Origin: Salinisphaera sp052044135
Lineage (GTDB): Bacteria; Pseudomonadota; Gammaproteobacteria; Nevskiales; Salinisphaeraceae
Assembly (NCBI RefSeq): GCF_052044135.1
Contig: NZ_JBQDYF010000003.1
Span: forward strand, 206,303-270,302
Length of the DNA: 64,000 bases
Direction: 5' to 3'
The translations under genes were made by a program, and so were the position numbers. Position 1 is the stretch's first letter. Every line of letters starts with the position of its first letter. The notes under the pieces were generated by a model that was given only the letters and a program-made list of their open reading frames with translations, did not search any database and was not told the origin of the DNA. Shown here piece after piece: positions 53,991 to 63,886 of the stretch.

Positions 53991-54392
53991 GCGGGGCCTG
54001 TCCTTCCTGGTCTTGTGACGGGCATGGCCGGGATGCCGTCGGTGTCTTGTCATCCGTTTCCGGGTCGATGCCCGACGATCTCGACCCGCTCGCCGGCGCT
54101 ATGCGCACGAGGCAAGACGACCCGTCTCTGCTTGGTCGTTGTGTTGTCGGGTTCATGTCATCCACGCCCGGTGAGCCCGGCAACGATTCAACCGTGTCGG
54201 GAACTGCCGCGGAGGCCGCAGCCACCGCGAGCCCGGCTGTGGCGGGGCGAGCCGACGCGTGGATATGCGATCCGGCGTCACGGCCATGCATGTCTCGGTC
54301 CGGGAGAACGTCAGGGTGCACATGGCCGCAGTGCGTGCCCACTGGCGTCCGGTCCAGTGTGCTGCAGCCGGTTGAGTTAGCAGCGCTATAGC
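53991..54392. other. Intergenic region between H+-ATPase and phosphotransacetylase genes
   Basis: About 400 bp. A long minus-strand frame (Ala/Arg/Pro-rich) runs through but resembles no family and has no ribosome site. The H+-ATPase ribosome site AGGA lies at the left end. Promoter elements were not resolved. Confidence 0.4.
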
Positions 54393-55391
54393 TCATACGC
54401 CGCGCCCGCCTTCGCGCTGCCACTGTCGGTAGCGCGTGGCCACCGCACAGGAAGCCAGGCGGGAGAGCATGTTGTCGGCGCGGCTGGTCAGCATGATCGG
54501 GACACGTGCGCCTACCACCATGCCGGCGAGGTGGGCATCGCCGAGATACTCGAGCTGTTTGGCGATCATGTTGCCGCACTCGAGGTCGGGGACGACCAGC
54601 ACGTCGGCGCGACCGGCCACCTCGGATCGAATATGTTTTGTGGTCGCCGCTTCGGGCGAAACGGCGTTGTCCAACGCCAGTGGCCCGTCGAGTGTGCCGC
54701 CGATGATCTGCCCACGGTCGGCCATCTTGCACAGGGCCGCGGCATCCAGTGTGGCTTGCATCTTCGCGTTGATCGTTTCCACGGCACATACGATCGCGAC
54801 TTTCGGCACTTCAATGCCCAGGGCCCGCGCAAGATCAATGGCGTTCTGCACAATGTCACGCTTTGCCATCAGGTCCGGCGCGATGTTGATCGCAGCATCG
54901 GTGATCAGCAGCAGCCGGGGATAAGTGGGTTCATCGACCACGAACACGTGACTCATGCGTTGCTCGGTGCGCAGCCCCGCATGGCGGGCGACGACCGCAT
55001 GCATCAACGCCTCCGTATGCAGCGCCCCCTTCATCAATGCCTCGACCTCGCCGGTCCGCACCAGCGTCACGGCACGGGCTGCCGCTTCCTGCGCGTCGCC
55101 GACATCGACGATTCGTGTATCGCCCAGATCGAGACCGGACTGCTCGGCTACGGTACGGATTTGAGCGGATGGGCCGACCAGCACCGGATCGATCAGACCG
55201 TGAGCGGTCGCCACCAACGCGCCATTGAGCGCGACGGCGTCGACGGGTTGCACAATCGCCGTGGCGAGCGGTGCGGCCGGTCGGGTACGCTCAATCAGAG
55301 CCTGCAAGCGCTGACCGGGCAACGCTGCCTCGGTATTGATCGGATCGGCTTGTATGGCGCTGCGTATTCGCGTGGGCTTGTGCGTGGACAT
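54393..55391 (-). CDS. Phosphate acetyl/butyryltransferase family protein
   Basis: The product has 332 residues. Family features include a ALMKGALHTEALMHAVV-like stretch, a VFVVDEPTYPRLLLITDAAI region and the C-terminal ADVLVVPDLECGNMIAKQL with GARVPIMLTSRAD. This is the PTA_PTB catalytic fold that exchanges CoA and phosphate on short acyl groups. No acetate or butyrate kinase gene is adjacent, so its pathway partner must lie elsewhere. It reads in the same direction as the H+-ATPase gene, 400 bp upstream of it. Confidence 0.85.
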   Translation of the reverse strand: MSTHKPTRIRSAIQADPINTEAALPGQRLQALIERTRPAAPLATAIVQPVDAVALNGALVATAHGLIDPVLVGPSAQIRTVAEQSGLDLGDTRIVDVGDAQEAAARAVTLVRTGEVEALMKGALHTEALMHAVVARHAGLRTEQRMSHVFVVDEPTYPRLLLITDAAINIAPDLMAKRDIVQNAIDLARALGIEVPKVAIVCAVETINAKMQATLDAAALCKMADRGQIIGGTLDGPLALDNAVSPEAATTKHIRSEVAGRADVLVVPDLECGNMIAKQLEYLGDAHLAGMVVGARVPIMLTSRADNMLSRLASCAVATRYRQWQREGGRGV

Positions 55392-55862
55392 CTCGCTTTT
55401 TCATCGAACCACGGATCAACTCGATACCAGATTAGGCGACCGGAGGTTAAGCGTTTTGATCCGCATCAATAAGCACCCAACCGAGTTGAGGCCCGATACA
55501 TTTCCAATGTTGGTGTGCATCGTCACGCCTGAAGAGTTCCTGGTCGCCATCCGATGACCGTCGACGGTGCCACGGCCCGGTTCGGCAACGATGCCCGCGA
55601 GCTCGCCGGCGTCGGCAGCGGGCCGGTGCCCTGGACCGGCCATCCGCATGCGCTAAGGCTTGAACGCCCGCCGCTGGCTGGCCCGATCCAGCAACGTCAG
55701 GATATGTGGCCCGGGCATAGCCGCTCTGAGCTTGTAAAATGGCTTCGGGCGCGCACGCGATCGAGCGCAGCAGCACGATCGCCGAGACGGTCCAGACAAC
55801 GTAACTCGAACCCACGCGTGTCCGGCGCACCTGCGGCGTTTCCGGCTTGTTGAGGATTGTGC
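55392..55862. other. Intergenic region between divergent pta-like gene and pqiA
   Basis: About 470 bp between divergent genes. It should contain both promoters. No known family is seen in the short frames present. GAGGA at 55852-55856 is the ribosome site of pqiA. Confidence 0.45.
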
Positions 55863-57065
55863 ATGGCCATTGCTTGTCCCGACTGCGGTGAAGAACAGTC
55901 GATCCCCGCGCTCGTCGAAAACACGGTCGCGGAGTGCCGTCGTTGCGGCCGTTTGCTCGATCAGTTCAACGAGTCGGGGCTGTCGATCGCGCTGGCTTGG
56001 TCGTGGGCGTCTTTATTGTTGCTGCTTCCGGCCAATCTGCTGCCGCTGATGCAGGTTTCGATCGGCCACGACCGGCGGGCCGGCTATCTCTCGTCCGGCG
56101 TGCACGCGTTGGCGGTCGAGCATTGGCCGCTATTGGCCCTGATGTTCGCGGCGTTTACGATCGTATTCCCGTTCCTGTACGTTGGCTTGATCACGACGGT
56201 TCTAACCACATTGCATCTGGGCTACAGACCGAAGTGGGTAGGCCGGCTATTCCGGTACGCACATCAAATCCGGTTGTGGTCGATGCCGGATGTGCTGGTT
56301 CTGGCGGGCCTGGTCGTGTTCATGCGCACGCAGGTGCAGATGCAATCCCATATAGAAGCCGGCGGCTGGTGTCTGATCTCGGCCGCCGTATTGCTCATAC
56401 TGATGCCCCACTCGTTTGCCGAGCATCGGGTGTGGCGATTGATCGCACCCGACTTGCCCGAGCCCCGGAACGAGTCGTCTCTCAGTTGCGATGTGTGCAA
56501 CCTGATTCTGCCGCTGTCGATGGAGCAAAAACGATGTCCCCGCTGTCGGCGCCGCCTGTATCTGCGCAAACCCAACGCCCTGAATCGTACGGCCGCGCTG
56601 GTGGCTGCGAGTTACGTGCTGTACTTTCCGGCCTATTATTACCCGATGAGCACGACGGTACAGCCGAATGGCGTGCAGCAATACACGATCATGCAGGGGA
56701 TAAGGCAGCTCGTGAACGCCGGGTATTGGGAACTGGCAGTGATCATCTTCACCGCGTCCATATTGATTCCGATGCTGAAGCTGATCGGCTTGAGTTGGCT
56801 TTACATGAGCGTGCGTTATCCGTCCCAAAGGACGCTGGTGCTGCGCACGCATCTGGCACGCATCATCCATCGGATCGGGCGCTGGTCCAATACCGACCCG
56901 TTCATCGCCGCCCTGATGGTGCCGATGATTTCCTTTCACGGCATTGCCAACGTGCATCTTGGCAAGGCCGCGCTACCCTTTGCGCTGGTGGTCACCCTGA
57001 CCATGCTGGCATCGCGCTCGTTTGATACCCGCTTGATGTGGGATGCCGCCGAGGCCCGTTCATGA
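55863..57065 (+). CDS. pqiA: Paraquat-inducible protein A family (PqiA/YebS)
   Basis: The product has 400 residues from the ATG at 55863. It has two halves, each with a Cys4 zinc-ribbon-like motif (CPDCGEEQ plus CRRCG; CDVCN plus CPRCRRR) followed by about four membrane segments. This duplicated layout defines PqiA/YebS, inner-membrane partners of MCE lipid-transport tunnels. The stop overlaps the MCE gene by 4 bp. Whether it is orthologous to PqiA or YebS (LetA) is not decided. Confidence 0.9.
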   Translation: MAIACPDCGEEQSIPALVENTVAECRRCGRLLDQFNESGLSIALAWSWASLLLLLPANLLPLMQVSIGHDRRAGYLSSGVHALAVEHWPLLALMFAAFTIVFPFLYVGLITTVLTTLHLGYRPKWVGRLFRYAHQIRLWSMPDVLVLAGLVVFMRTQVQMQSHIEAGGWCLISAAVLLILMPHSFAEHRVWRLIAPDLPEPRNESSLSCDVCNLILPLSMEQKRCPRCRRRLYLRKPNALNRTAALVAASYVLYFPAYYYPMSTTVQPNGVQQYTIMQGIRQLVNAGYWELAVIIFTASILIPMLKLIGLSWLYMSVRYPSQRTLVLRTHLARIIHRIGRWSNTDPFIAALMVPMISFHGIANVHLGKAALPFALVVTLTMLASRSFDTRLMWDAAEARS

Positions 57066-58756
57066 GTGGCGCGGACGACACAAAAGGCGCGGCCGAAAAC
57101 GAAATCGACGCCCCCCGGGCACGGGTGCGGCGGACGCCCTGGCGCGGCTGGATTTGGTCGGTGCCGCTGGCGGCCCTGATCATCGTCGGGTATCTGGTGG
57201 TACGGACGTGGTTATTGGCCGGCCCCACGATTACGATCATCTTTCCCAAAGCGGCCGGCATTTCTTCGTCGGGCTCGTCGCTGCAATACAAGGGCGTGCA
57301 GGTCGGCCAGGTCGAAAACGTCGAACTGACGCCGGACCGGCATGCGGTGAAGGTGACCGTGGGGGTGCAGGACGGCGTATCCGACTTCCTGCGTAGCGGT
57401 ACCCAGTTCTGGGTCACCCAGCCCAGCATTCTGTCCGGACAGCTGGGCGCGCTGCTGTCCGGCCCGAATATCATCATGCAACCCGGGCCGGGCCATAAAA
57501 GCCACCGCTTCACCGGGCTCTTGCATCCGCCGGCGACGGCGCCGAACCAGGCAGGACGATCGGTCACGCTGTACGCGTCGTCGGCGAATGGCTTGCAGTA
57601 TGGCACGCCGGTTGTCTACCACGGCCTCAAGGCGGGAAAGGTACTGGCGACCGGCTACGACAGCAAGCGCAATGCCATACGTATAAAACTGTTCATCAAA
57701 AAGCCATTTGCAGGTCATTTGCACGACGCCGGTACGGTTCGATTCTGGCGGGCATCCAGTTTCGGCGTCGCAACGGATAACGCCGGCGTTCATGTGGACA
57801 TCCCGCCGCTCGACGAAATACTCCATGGCGGCATCGCTTTCGACGTGATGGGGTCGAGCAAGCAGGCGGCAGGCGCCCCCACGATCGATCCGCATCTCTA
57901 CGCCAGCGCCGACGCGGCCAGCACGGTGATGACCGGCCGCCATCTATTGTTTTCCACGCGGCTGGCGTCGACGGCGGCCGGTGACATCGGGCCGGGTACG
58001 CCGGTGAAACTGGACGGCATTCGGGTCGGTACCGTGCGCCATGTTTCGCTGACTTACGATCCCAGGCAGCAGGCCATGCAGGTGCCGGTGACATTCGATC
58101 TCTATCCGGATCGTTTTGGTTTCAAGAAATCCGCGACAAACAAGCCGGCCGGTTTCGATCAGGTCCTGGCGACGCTGGTCAAGAAGGGATTACGGGTGCA
58201 GTTGACCACGGCCAATCTTGTCCTTGGCAGCCGGCAACTGTCCCTGGTGATGGCCGGCAGCGCCGGGCAGGCCACACTGGATACGTCGGCCAACCCGCCG
58301 CGTATTCCGGCCGTCGAAACGGCCGGTATCAATTCGGTCCTCGCCTCGGTAAGCCAGCTGACGCAGACCTTGAACGCCAAGGTTAAGGGAGTGCCGCTCA
58401 AGGCGATCGGCAGGCATGTGCTGAAATCGAGCGCGCGCGCTCAGGCATTGCTGGATTCCCCGCAGGTTGCTGCGAGCATCCGTCATCTGGACCGGACGCT
58501 TGCCAACGCGCAGGCCATTACGGCCGCGGCCAACGGCCAGGTCGGGCCGACACTGAAAAGCTTGCGGCAGGTTTCCGAGTCGGCGAGGCAGACCGCGAAT
58601 ACCATCAATCGGCTGGCGGGCGGCTCCCTGGGGGATCAGCAAAACATGCAACAATTGGTATCGGAGTTGACGCAGACCGCCCGCTCGGTGCGTGGCCTGG
58701 CGAATTATCTCCAGCAACATCCGGAAGCTTTGCTTTATGGCAAGAAGAGGCACTAG
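57062..58756 (+). CDS. pqiB: MCE-domain lipid transport protein PqiB
   Basis: The product has 564 residues from the ATG at 57062. One membrane segment (about residues 30-52) is followed by three MCE domains, recognisable by FPKAAGISSSGSSLQYKGVQ, then YASSANGLQYGTPVVYHGLK and GPGTPVKLDGIRVGTV. A long C-terminal helix (about 440-550) forms the tunnel needle. Three MCE domains match PqiB rather than the seven of YebT. It bridges the periplasm for lipid transport. Confidence 0.93.
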   Translation: MSGADDTKGAAENEIDAPRARVRRTPWRGWIWSVPLAALIIVGYLVVRTWLLAGPTITIIFPKAAGISSSGSSLQYKGVQVGQVENVELTPDRHAVKVTVGVQDGVSDFLRSGTQFWVTQPSILSGQLGALLSGPNIIMQPGPGHKSHRFTGLLHPPATAPNQAGRSVTLYASSANGLQYGTPVVYHGLKAGKVLATGYDSKRNAIRIKLFIKKPFAGHLHDAGTVRFWRASSFGVATDNAGVHVDIPPLDEILHGGIAFDVMGSSKQAAGAPTIDPHLYASADAASTVMTGRHLLFSTRLASTAAGDIGPGTPVKLDGIRVGTVRHVSLTYDPRQQAMQVPVTFDLYPDRFGFKKSATNKPAGFDQVLATLVKKGLRVQLTTANLVLGSRQLSLVMAGSAGQATLDTSANPPRIPAVETAGINSVLASVSQLTQTLNAKVKGVPLKAIGRHVLKSSARAQALLDSPQVAASIRHLDRTLANAQAITAAANGQVGPTLKSLRQVSESARQTANTINRLAGGSLGDQQNMQQLVSELTQTARSVRGLANYLQQHPEALLYGKKRH

Positions 58757-58892
58757 TGCCCTGTAGAATCGATTCACGTCATGGGTTTCGAGCGATTTTC
58801 CGCGCCGGGCAAGGCGCGGATACGAGCCGTATCAGGCCATGCGGCGAATGGCCGTGCCGCCGCATGGCGCGAAGAAGTGGCGAAATAGGGCG

Positions 58893-59516
58893 ATGAATTT
58901 GCGTTACAGGACACGAGTGGGTGGCTACACCACAGCGCTTGTCGCGCTGGGGCTATTGCTGGGATTGAGCGGCTGTGCCAGCAGTCCACCGACGCAATTC
59001 ATCGAACTCGACGCGCAGGCGCCCAAGGCCGCGAATGTCGTTCACTCGGTCGGCATCGCGCCCATCACGATGGGGCGGGTGTCCCTGCCGGCGAGCCTGG
59101 ACCGGCTGGCCCTGGTGCGTCGTACCGGGGCCAATCGACTCGATATCAGCCAAGCGGTGGAATGGGGGGGGCCGCTGGATAGTCTGGTGCGACAAACCCT
59201 GGGCTCCGACCTGGCAGCCCGGCTCCCGCGGCAGGCGTACACGCCGTCCGATCAGATCCCGGCCGGTGCGCAGCAGGGTTTTCACTTTCTTGACGTGACA
59301 TGCCAGACGTTTTCGGCCGGTGCGAACAACCGGGTGACACTGGCTGCCCACTGGAGTCTGGTCGACGGAAAGACGCATCGCACGATAATCGCTAAAAGCG
59401 CGACGATCCATGTACAAGCGGCCTCCGCTGGCGGCGGTGACATCGCTGCGGCGATGAGTCGCGCCCTGGCTTTGTTAAGCGACCAGGTCGTCAGCGCACT
59501 CGCAAGGAAGCCGTGA
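58893..59516 (+). CDS. pqiC: PqiC-like outer-membrane lipoprotein (ABC-type/DUF330)
   Basis: The product has 207 residues from the ATG at 58893 (MNLRYRTRVGG). The lipoprotein signal ends LSGCAS near residue 27. The mature part fits the PqiC/DUF330 family (SVGIAPITMGRVSLPASLDR, then NRLDISQAVEWGGPL). PqiC forms an outer-membrane ring that docks the PqiB needle. A 136 bp gap after pqiB is longer than usual for this operon but no other gene lies in it. Confidence 0.9.
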   Translation: MNLRYRTRVGGYTTALVALGLLLGLSGCASSPPTQFIELDAQAPKAANVVHSVGIAPITMGRVSLPASLDRLALVRRTGANRLDISQAVEWGGPLDSLVRQTLGSDLAARLPRQAYTPSDQIPAGAQQGFHFLDVTCQTFSAGANNRVTLAAHWSLVDGKTHRTIIAKSATIHVQAASAGGGDIAAAMSRALALLSDQVVSALARKP

Positions 59517-59553
59517 CACGATATTAGCGGTGTTCAGTTATTAATCCGGCATC

Positions 59554-59580
59554 AAAACAGCTGACTTCGTCAGCTGTTTT
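59554..59580. terminator. Bidirectional terminator after pqiC
   Basis: AAAACAGCTGA at 59554-59564 pairs with TCAGCTGTTTT at 59570-59580 around CTTCG. The A and T runs in the stem allow function from both sides. It lies 38 bp after the pqiC stop. Confidence 0.7.
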
Positions 59581-59964
59581 CAACGCCTTCAAAGACAAAA
59601 GCCGGCGCCTGTTCGTGTTTTATTTTTGAAGGCTTCGCGGCCAATGGCCGCGGCGAGCGTGCGTTCGCATACGCGCGCTATTAACCCGAAAAATCATCTA
59701 TTTTTGTGCCGGGTCAATAACCAGGCTTTTGCAGCAAAGGAGGCGAGCCTCGCGTAACCCATTGATATAAGGCTTTGGATAAAGCCATCCGAGGTTCGCC
59801 TGTGTCGGATTCCAACGTCTCACCGCTCCGATTTGACCCATCGATGGCCTGACGGTAATCGTGAAGATACTTGTCGCTTCTGCGGATGGTCCGAGTTGAT
59901 CTGCTGAGGGGATTTGGATTTATCTTTTTCGTTCGCTTTGAGGGTGTAGAAAAATTAACTGCCG
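59581..59964. other. Non-coding gap with mobile-element debris
   Basis: About 380 bp without an intact gene. The segment CCAGGCTTTTGCAGCAAAGG near 59720 and the AAGGCTTTGG block near 59770 look like worn element ends. It leads into the transposase remnant at 59965. Confidence 0.35.
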
Positions 59965-60198
59965 GTGATAAACGCAATATCAGATCGTTACGTAGGTCGC
60001 TATCTGCGCACGTTACTGGTTCACGGCGCCCGGGCCTTATTGACCCAGGCCGAACGCCTGCCCGGTCAGCGGGGCGCGTGGGTGCGCCAACGGATCGCCC
60101 GCAATGGCCGCAACAAGGCGGCGGTGGCGCTGGCCAACAAGAACACGCGGATTTTATGGGCGCTGATGCACAGCGGCGAATCGTATCAGCCGGCCTGA
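59965..60198 (+). pseudogene. IS110/IS1111-family transposase C-terminal remnant
   Basis: The 77-codon frame contains VGRYLRTLLVHGARALL and AAVALANKNTRILWALM, then GESYQP. These are hallmark C-terminal motifs of IS110/IS1111 (Transposase_20) enzymes, normally GDRYLRTLLIHGARA and VALANKxARIxWA. The upstream DEDD catalytic domain is missing, so the element is dead. Downstream sequence up to about 60450 resembles an IS1111 tail. Confidence 0.7.
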
Positions 60199-60983
60199 GC
60201 GTGAGATCGGAACCCATGACGACATCGCGCATCCACATCACCGAACACAACCGATATTCAAGGAGTTCAAGCGGTCAAGGCTGATGGCGCTGACCGCGCC
60301 CCGAGTCGGCAGCCCCGACTGATGAACAACAGGTCAAACCGACGCCCCCGATACGCCGGCTAATCCACGGGCCCACGAGGCCGATAGGTCGATTGCGCGC
60401 TGGGGCGTGCGGACTCTCATCAAGGCCCGGCACCGTCGATGTGCCACCCAGAGGCCGGATATACGGACGCTGCCTGCTCTGTTTTATTGTCGAGGCTTGC
60501 TTACTGGAGCGGATCCATATACGGATTAGGTGCTTGCACCGTAATCCGACAGCCGAGCCTCGGCACTCGCCGATTGAGCGTCGGATCGCGCGCTGCGCGC
60601 TAATCCGACCTACACCCAAGACATTGTTTTTAAATTCGGTAGGCGGAATAAGGGTTTGTCTACACCCTCTTTTTCCGGATTGAGAAACACGGTTCGGGCG
60701 ATTCATTCGAGCCTGTTCCGACTTTTTTCGCCGCGTAGCGGCTTCGTTCAACAACACAATCAAGTCGCTCACTACGCATGCTCAGACGCAGCGGCGTTAC
60801 TCGCCTTATTGTGAACGTTGACCGGCCGCTTCCCGCGTAGAGCCGACTGAGTATGACCGAAGCGCGACCGCCCGCAGAGCGTCGAGCGCTGAATCCATCA
60901 GGGCTGACTGATGAGATGACAAGTTTTAGACTGCTGGTTCGGGTATTCAACTTGGCAATATTGTTCTGCCGAGTCTGCGGCAG
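60199..60983. other. Long non-coding stretch: IS tail and REP-like repeat
   Basis: About 785 bp without a credible gene. The first 250 bp look like the end of the IS1111-type element. The rest contains a REP-like palindrome (separate entry) and no other clear structure. Confidence 0.4.
60580..60609. repeat. REP-like palindrome
   Basis: GTCGGAT at 60580-60586 and ATCCGAC at 60603-60609 flank a GCGCGC-rich centre. The GTCGGATTxGC...ATCCGAC form is a common extragenic palindrome in high-GC Proteobacteria. A related half, GTAATCCGAC, lies at 60541-60550. Confidence 0.5.
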
Positions 60984-61006
60984 AAAAATCGGGCCGGGAC
61001 AGCCCG
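60984..61006 (-). terminator. Terminator of the gadC-gadB operon
   Basis: On the minus strand CGGGC (61006-61002) and GCCCG (60994-60990) form a short stem with a 7-base loop, followed by ATTTTT. It lies 30 bp past the gadB stop. Confidence 0.6.
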
Positions 61007-61036
61007 CGATAGCTGCAAGATTCACGCGCGGACTGA

Positions 61037-62410
61037 TCAGCCGTGATGGAATTGTCCGCCAGAGCGCCGGGGAGATTCCGGAGGCGAGGTCTCGAGTTCG
61101 TGGACGGCTTTGCGGAGATCGTCGAGCAACAGATCGGCCATGTCGCGTGAGAATCCCTCGCGTACCACGATGCGGAGTACAGCGACGGATTCTGCCTCGG
61201 GCGGCATGGTGTAGGCCGGCACCTGCCAGCCGCGCACGCGCAGGCGCTCAGAAACGTCGTATACCGAATACCTCGAAGTATCCTTGAGCCTGAACGCGAA
61301 TACGGGAATGGTGTCGCCCCGGCTCAGCAGCTCGAAATGACCGAGTTTTTCGATGCGTTCGGCCAGTCCGGTGGCCGTTTCCTGCAGCGTATGCATGATG
61401 CGGGTGTAGCCCGCGTGGCCCAGACGCAGGAAATTGTAATACTGTCCGATGACCTGATTGCCCGGGCGCGAGAAGTTCAGCGTGAAGGTGGGCATGTCCC
61501 CGCCCAGGTAATTCACGTGGAAGACCAAGTCGTCCGGCAGATGCTCCCTGTCACGCCACAGTACCCAGCCGACACCCGGGTAGACCAGCCCGTACTTGTG
61601 GCCCGAGGCGTTGATGGAGACCACGTTGGGCAGACGGAAGTCCCAGCGCAGTTCGGGGTGGATGAACGGGGCGACGAAGCCGCCGCTGGCCGCGTCGATA
61701 TGCAGCGGCACGGCCAGGCCGTGGGCCGCGTTATAGGCCAGGACGGTATCGTGGATGGCCTGGATGGGATCGAACTCGCCGGTGAAGGTGGTACCCAGTA
61801 TGGCTACCACCCCGATGGTGTTTTCATCGACGCGGCTGGTCACTTCCTCGGGGGTGATGACGTAGCGGCCCTCGCGCATGGGGATATAGCGCGGCTCCAC
61901 CTCCCAGTAGCGGCAGAACTTCTCCCACACGACCTGCACGTTGCTGCCCAGAATCAGGTTGGGCCGGTCGGCTGGCCGGCCCGCGGCCTCCCGCCGGGCC
62001 CGCCAGCGCCACTTCAGCGCCATGCCGGCCAGCATCACCGCTTCGCTGGATCCGATGGCGGAGACGCCCACGGGGTCGGCATCCTCGGGCGCATTGAACA
62101 GCCGCGCGATCATGTTGACGCAGCGTGTCTCGATCTCGGCGGTCTGCGGATACTCGTCCCGGTCGATCATGTTCTTGTCGAAGGTCTCGGCCATCAGCCG
62201 CTCGGCCTCGGGCTCCATCCAAGTGGTCACGAAGGAGGCCAGGTTCAGCCGGGCGTTGCCGTCGAGCATGAGCTCATCGTGGATGAGCTGGTAGGCCGTG
62301 CGCGGGGGCATCTCGGACTGGGGGAGGGCGTATTTAGGCACCGGGCGCGACATGGCTCGCGAGCCGTAGGTGGGCGCAAGCTCGGCGTCGGGTTTCAACT
62401 TCTTGACCAT
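61037..62410 (-). CDS. gadB: Glutamate decarboxylase
   Basis: The product has 457 residues. This PLP-dependent enzyme converts glutamate to GABA and uses up a cytoplasmic proton. The PLP lysine is K272 in NASGHKYGLVYPG, with the upstream GSSEAVMLAG phosphate-binding region and HIDAASGGFVAPF containing the PLP-ring Asp. Length and motifs match GadA/GadB of E. coli, including the basic C-terminal tail ending near a His (QFHHG). It starts 9 bp after gadC on the same strand, forming a glutamate-dependent acid-resistance operon. Confidence 0.95.
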   Translation of the reverse strand: MVKKLKPDAELAPTYGSRAMSRPVPKYALPQSEMPPRTAYQLIHDELMLDGNARLNLASFVTTWMEPEAERLMAETFDKNMIDRDEYPQTAEIETRCVNMIARLFNAPEDADPVGVSAIGSSEAVMLAGMALKWRWRARREAAGRPADRPNLILGSNVQVVWEKFCRYWEVEPRYIPMREGRYVITPEEVTSRVDENTIGVVAILGTTFTGEFDPIQAIHDTVLAYNAAHGLAVPLHIDAASGGFVAPFIHPELRWDFRLPNVVSINASGHKYGLVYPGVGWVLWRDREHLPDDLVFHVNYLGGDMPTFTLNFSRPGNQVIGQYYNFLRLGHAGYTRIMHTLQETATGLAERIEKLGHFELLSRGDTIPVFAFRLKDTSRYSVYDVSERLRVRGWQVPAYTMPPEAESVAVLRIVVREGFSRDMADLLLDDLRKAVHELETSPPESPRRSGGQFHHG

Positions 62411-62419
62411 GGTTTTCCG

Positions 62420-63862
62420 TCACTCCGTTCCGGTATGGCTGCGCCAGGCAGGGCGGCGCCAGCGGTAAAGCAGCAGCGGCAGAATCAGCATAACCGCCAA
62501 TGCGGCGAGCATGCCCGAGGCATACAAGGCCGTCGCGAACCCGTTGCCCGGCGGCAGGAGGCCGATGACAAGGCAGACTGTCGTGGTGGCAAAACCCGTG
62601 CCCGCAACGCACCACAGGCCCCAGGTCCGTCCCCCGGGTACGCGATACGGTCGTGGCGTGTCCGGCTCACTGTAGCGCAGCCGGATCGCGGCGGCGAACA
62701 GCAGTAGATACATTCCGCAGTAGAGCACCACGGCCATGGAGGTGAGTATCAGAAAAGCGGTATCCACGGACGGTACGACGAGAAACACGAGGGCTACCGC
62801 GCTCATGGCCAGCGCCTGCAGCATCAGCAGATTGCTCGGTACGCCGTGACGGTTTACTGACTGCAGACAAGGGGGCAGGTTGCCGTCGCAGCCGGCCGCC
62901 CACAGCCCCTTGACGGGGCCGACCACCCAGGTACTGACCTGCCCGGCGGCGCCCAGCGCCACCAGTACAGCGGCTGCCGGAACAAGCACTGCCAGGTGCC
63001 AAGTGGCAAACAGTGCCTGCAATGCCTGCACGCTGCCCGAGACCATGTCCAGGCGGCTCGCGGGCACCACCACGGCCACGGCGAGTCCGCCCAGCAACGT
63101 CAACACAAAGCCGATCACGGCGGCGGCGAAGACGGCGATCGGATAATTCCGGCGCACGTTGCGGATCTCGCGCGCATGGCTGGCCGATACCTCGATGCCG
63201 ACCACGCCGAATATGAAGCTCAAAAACAGCACCAGGCTCTCCCGCGGGTGGGACAGGGGTAGCCAGCTGGAGGGCGCGGTCGAGAAGGACAGGTGAACGG
63301 GCTTGCCTTGCGCCACATAGACGATGGTCATTGATATAAGTATGACGCTGGGTAGGAGTACGCCGGCGCCCAGGCACAGGCTGGAGATCACCCCGGAGGC
63401 CCGGGTCCCGCGCAGGTTGGCGAAGGTGGCGATCCAGTAGACGGCGAGTATGATGGCGACGACGAAATCGCGGTCGCCCGCCAGGCGCGGATCGAACGCA
63501 TAGGCCAGACTGGCAGCGACATAGGAGAGGATGGAGGTGATGCCGAACAGGCTTTGCACCCACTGCAGCCACACCGCGACCAAGCCCCAGCGGGTGCCGA
63601 ATGCCTCCTCCAGCCAGTGGAAAACGCCGTTGTTGGGCCACGCAGTGGCCAGCTCGGCCGAGACCAGGGCGATGGGCACGAGAAAGGCAAATACCGTGAC
63701 CAGATTGAAGAACACCATCTGCAATCCGGTGTCCGCCATCATCGGCATATTGCGCAGTGTGAGGAAGAGTGCGGTCGTCATCAGAGTAAGCGCAAGGGCT
63801 CCTATACGCTTGGACGTACCGGTGTCCGTTCCCAACGTGGACTGCTTGATGGCGAGGCTCAA
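62420..63862 (-). CDS. gadC: Glutamate:GABA antiporter-like APC transporter
   Basis: The product has about 480 residues from a TTG at 63860-63862 preceded by AGGA; a longer frame starts at an ATG inside the repeat at 63937. It is an amino acid/polyamine/organocation transporter with about twelve membrane segments. GadC-like motifs include PIALVSAELATAWPNNGVFHW, FGVVGIEVSASHAREIRN and STWVVGPVKGLWAAG (motifs shown in part). Together with gadB downstream it should import glutamate and export GABA. The C-terminal plug of E. coli GadC seems shorter here. Confidence 0.85.
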   Translation of the reverse strand: MSLAIKQSTLGTDTGTSKRIGALALTLMTTALFLTLRNMPMMADTGLQMVFFNLVTVFAFLVPIALVSAELATAWPNNGVFHWLEEAFGTRWGLVAVWLQWVQSLFGITSILSYVAASLAYAFDPRLAGDRDFVVAIILAVYWIATFANLRGTRASGVISSLCLGAGVLLPSVILISMTIVYVAQGKPVHLSFSTAPSSWLPLSHPRESLVLFLSFIFGVVGIEVSASHAREIRNVRRNYPIAVFAAAVIGFVLTLLGGLAVAVVVPASRLDMVSGSVQALQALFATWHLAVLVPAAAVLVALGAAGQVSTWVVGPVKGLWAAGCDGNLPPCLQSVNRHGVPSNLLMLQALAMSAVALVFLVVPSVDTAFLILTSMAVVLYCGMYLLLFAAAIRLRYSEPDTPRPYRVPGGRTWGLWCVAGTGFATTTVCLVIGLLPPGNGFATALYASGMLAALAVMLILPLLLYRWRRPAWRSHTGTE

Positions 63863-63886
63863 TTTCAGGATTCCTGCATCGGACTG

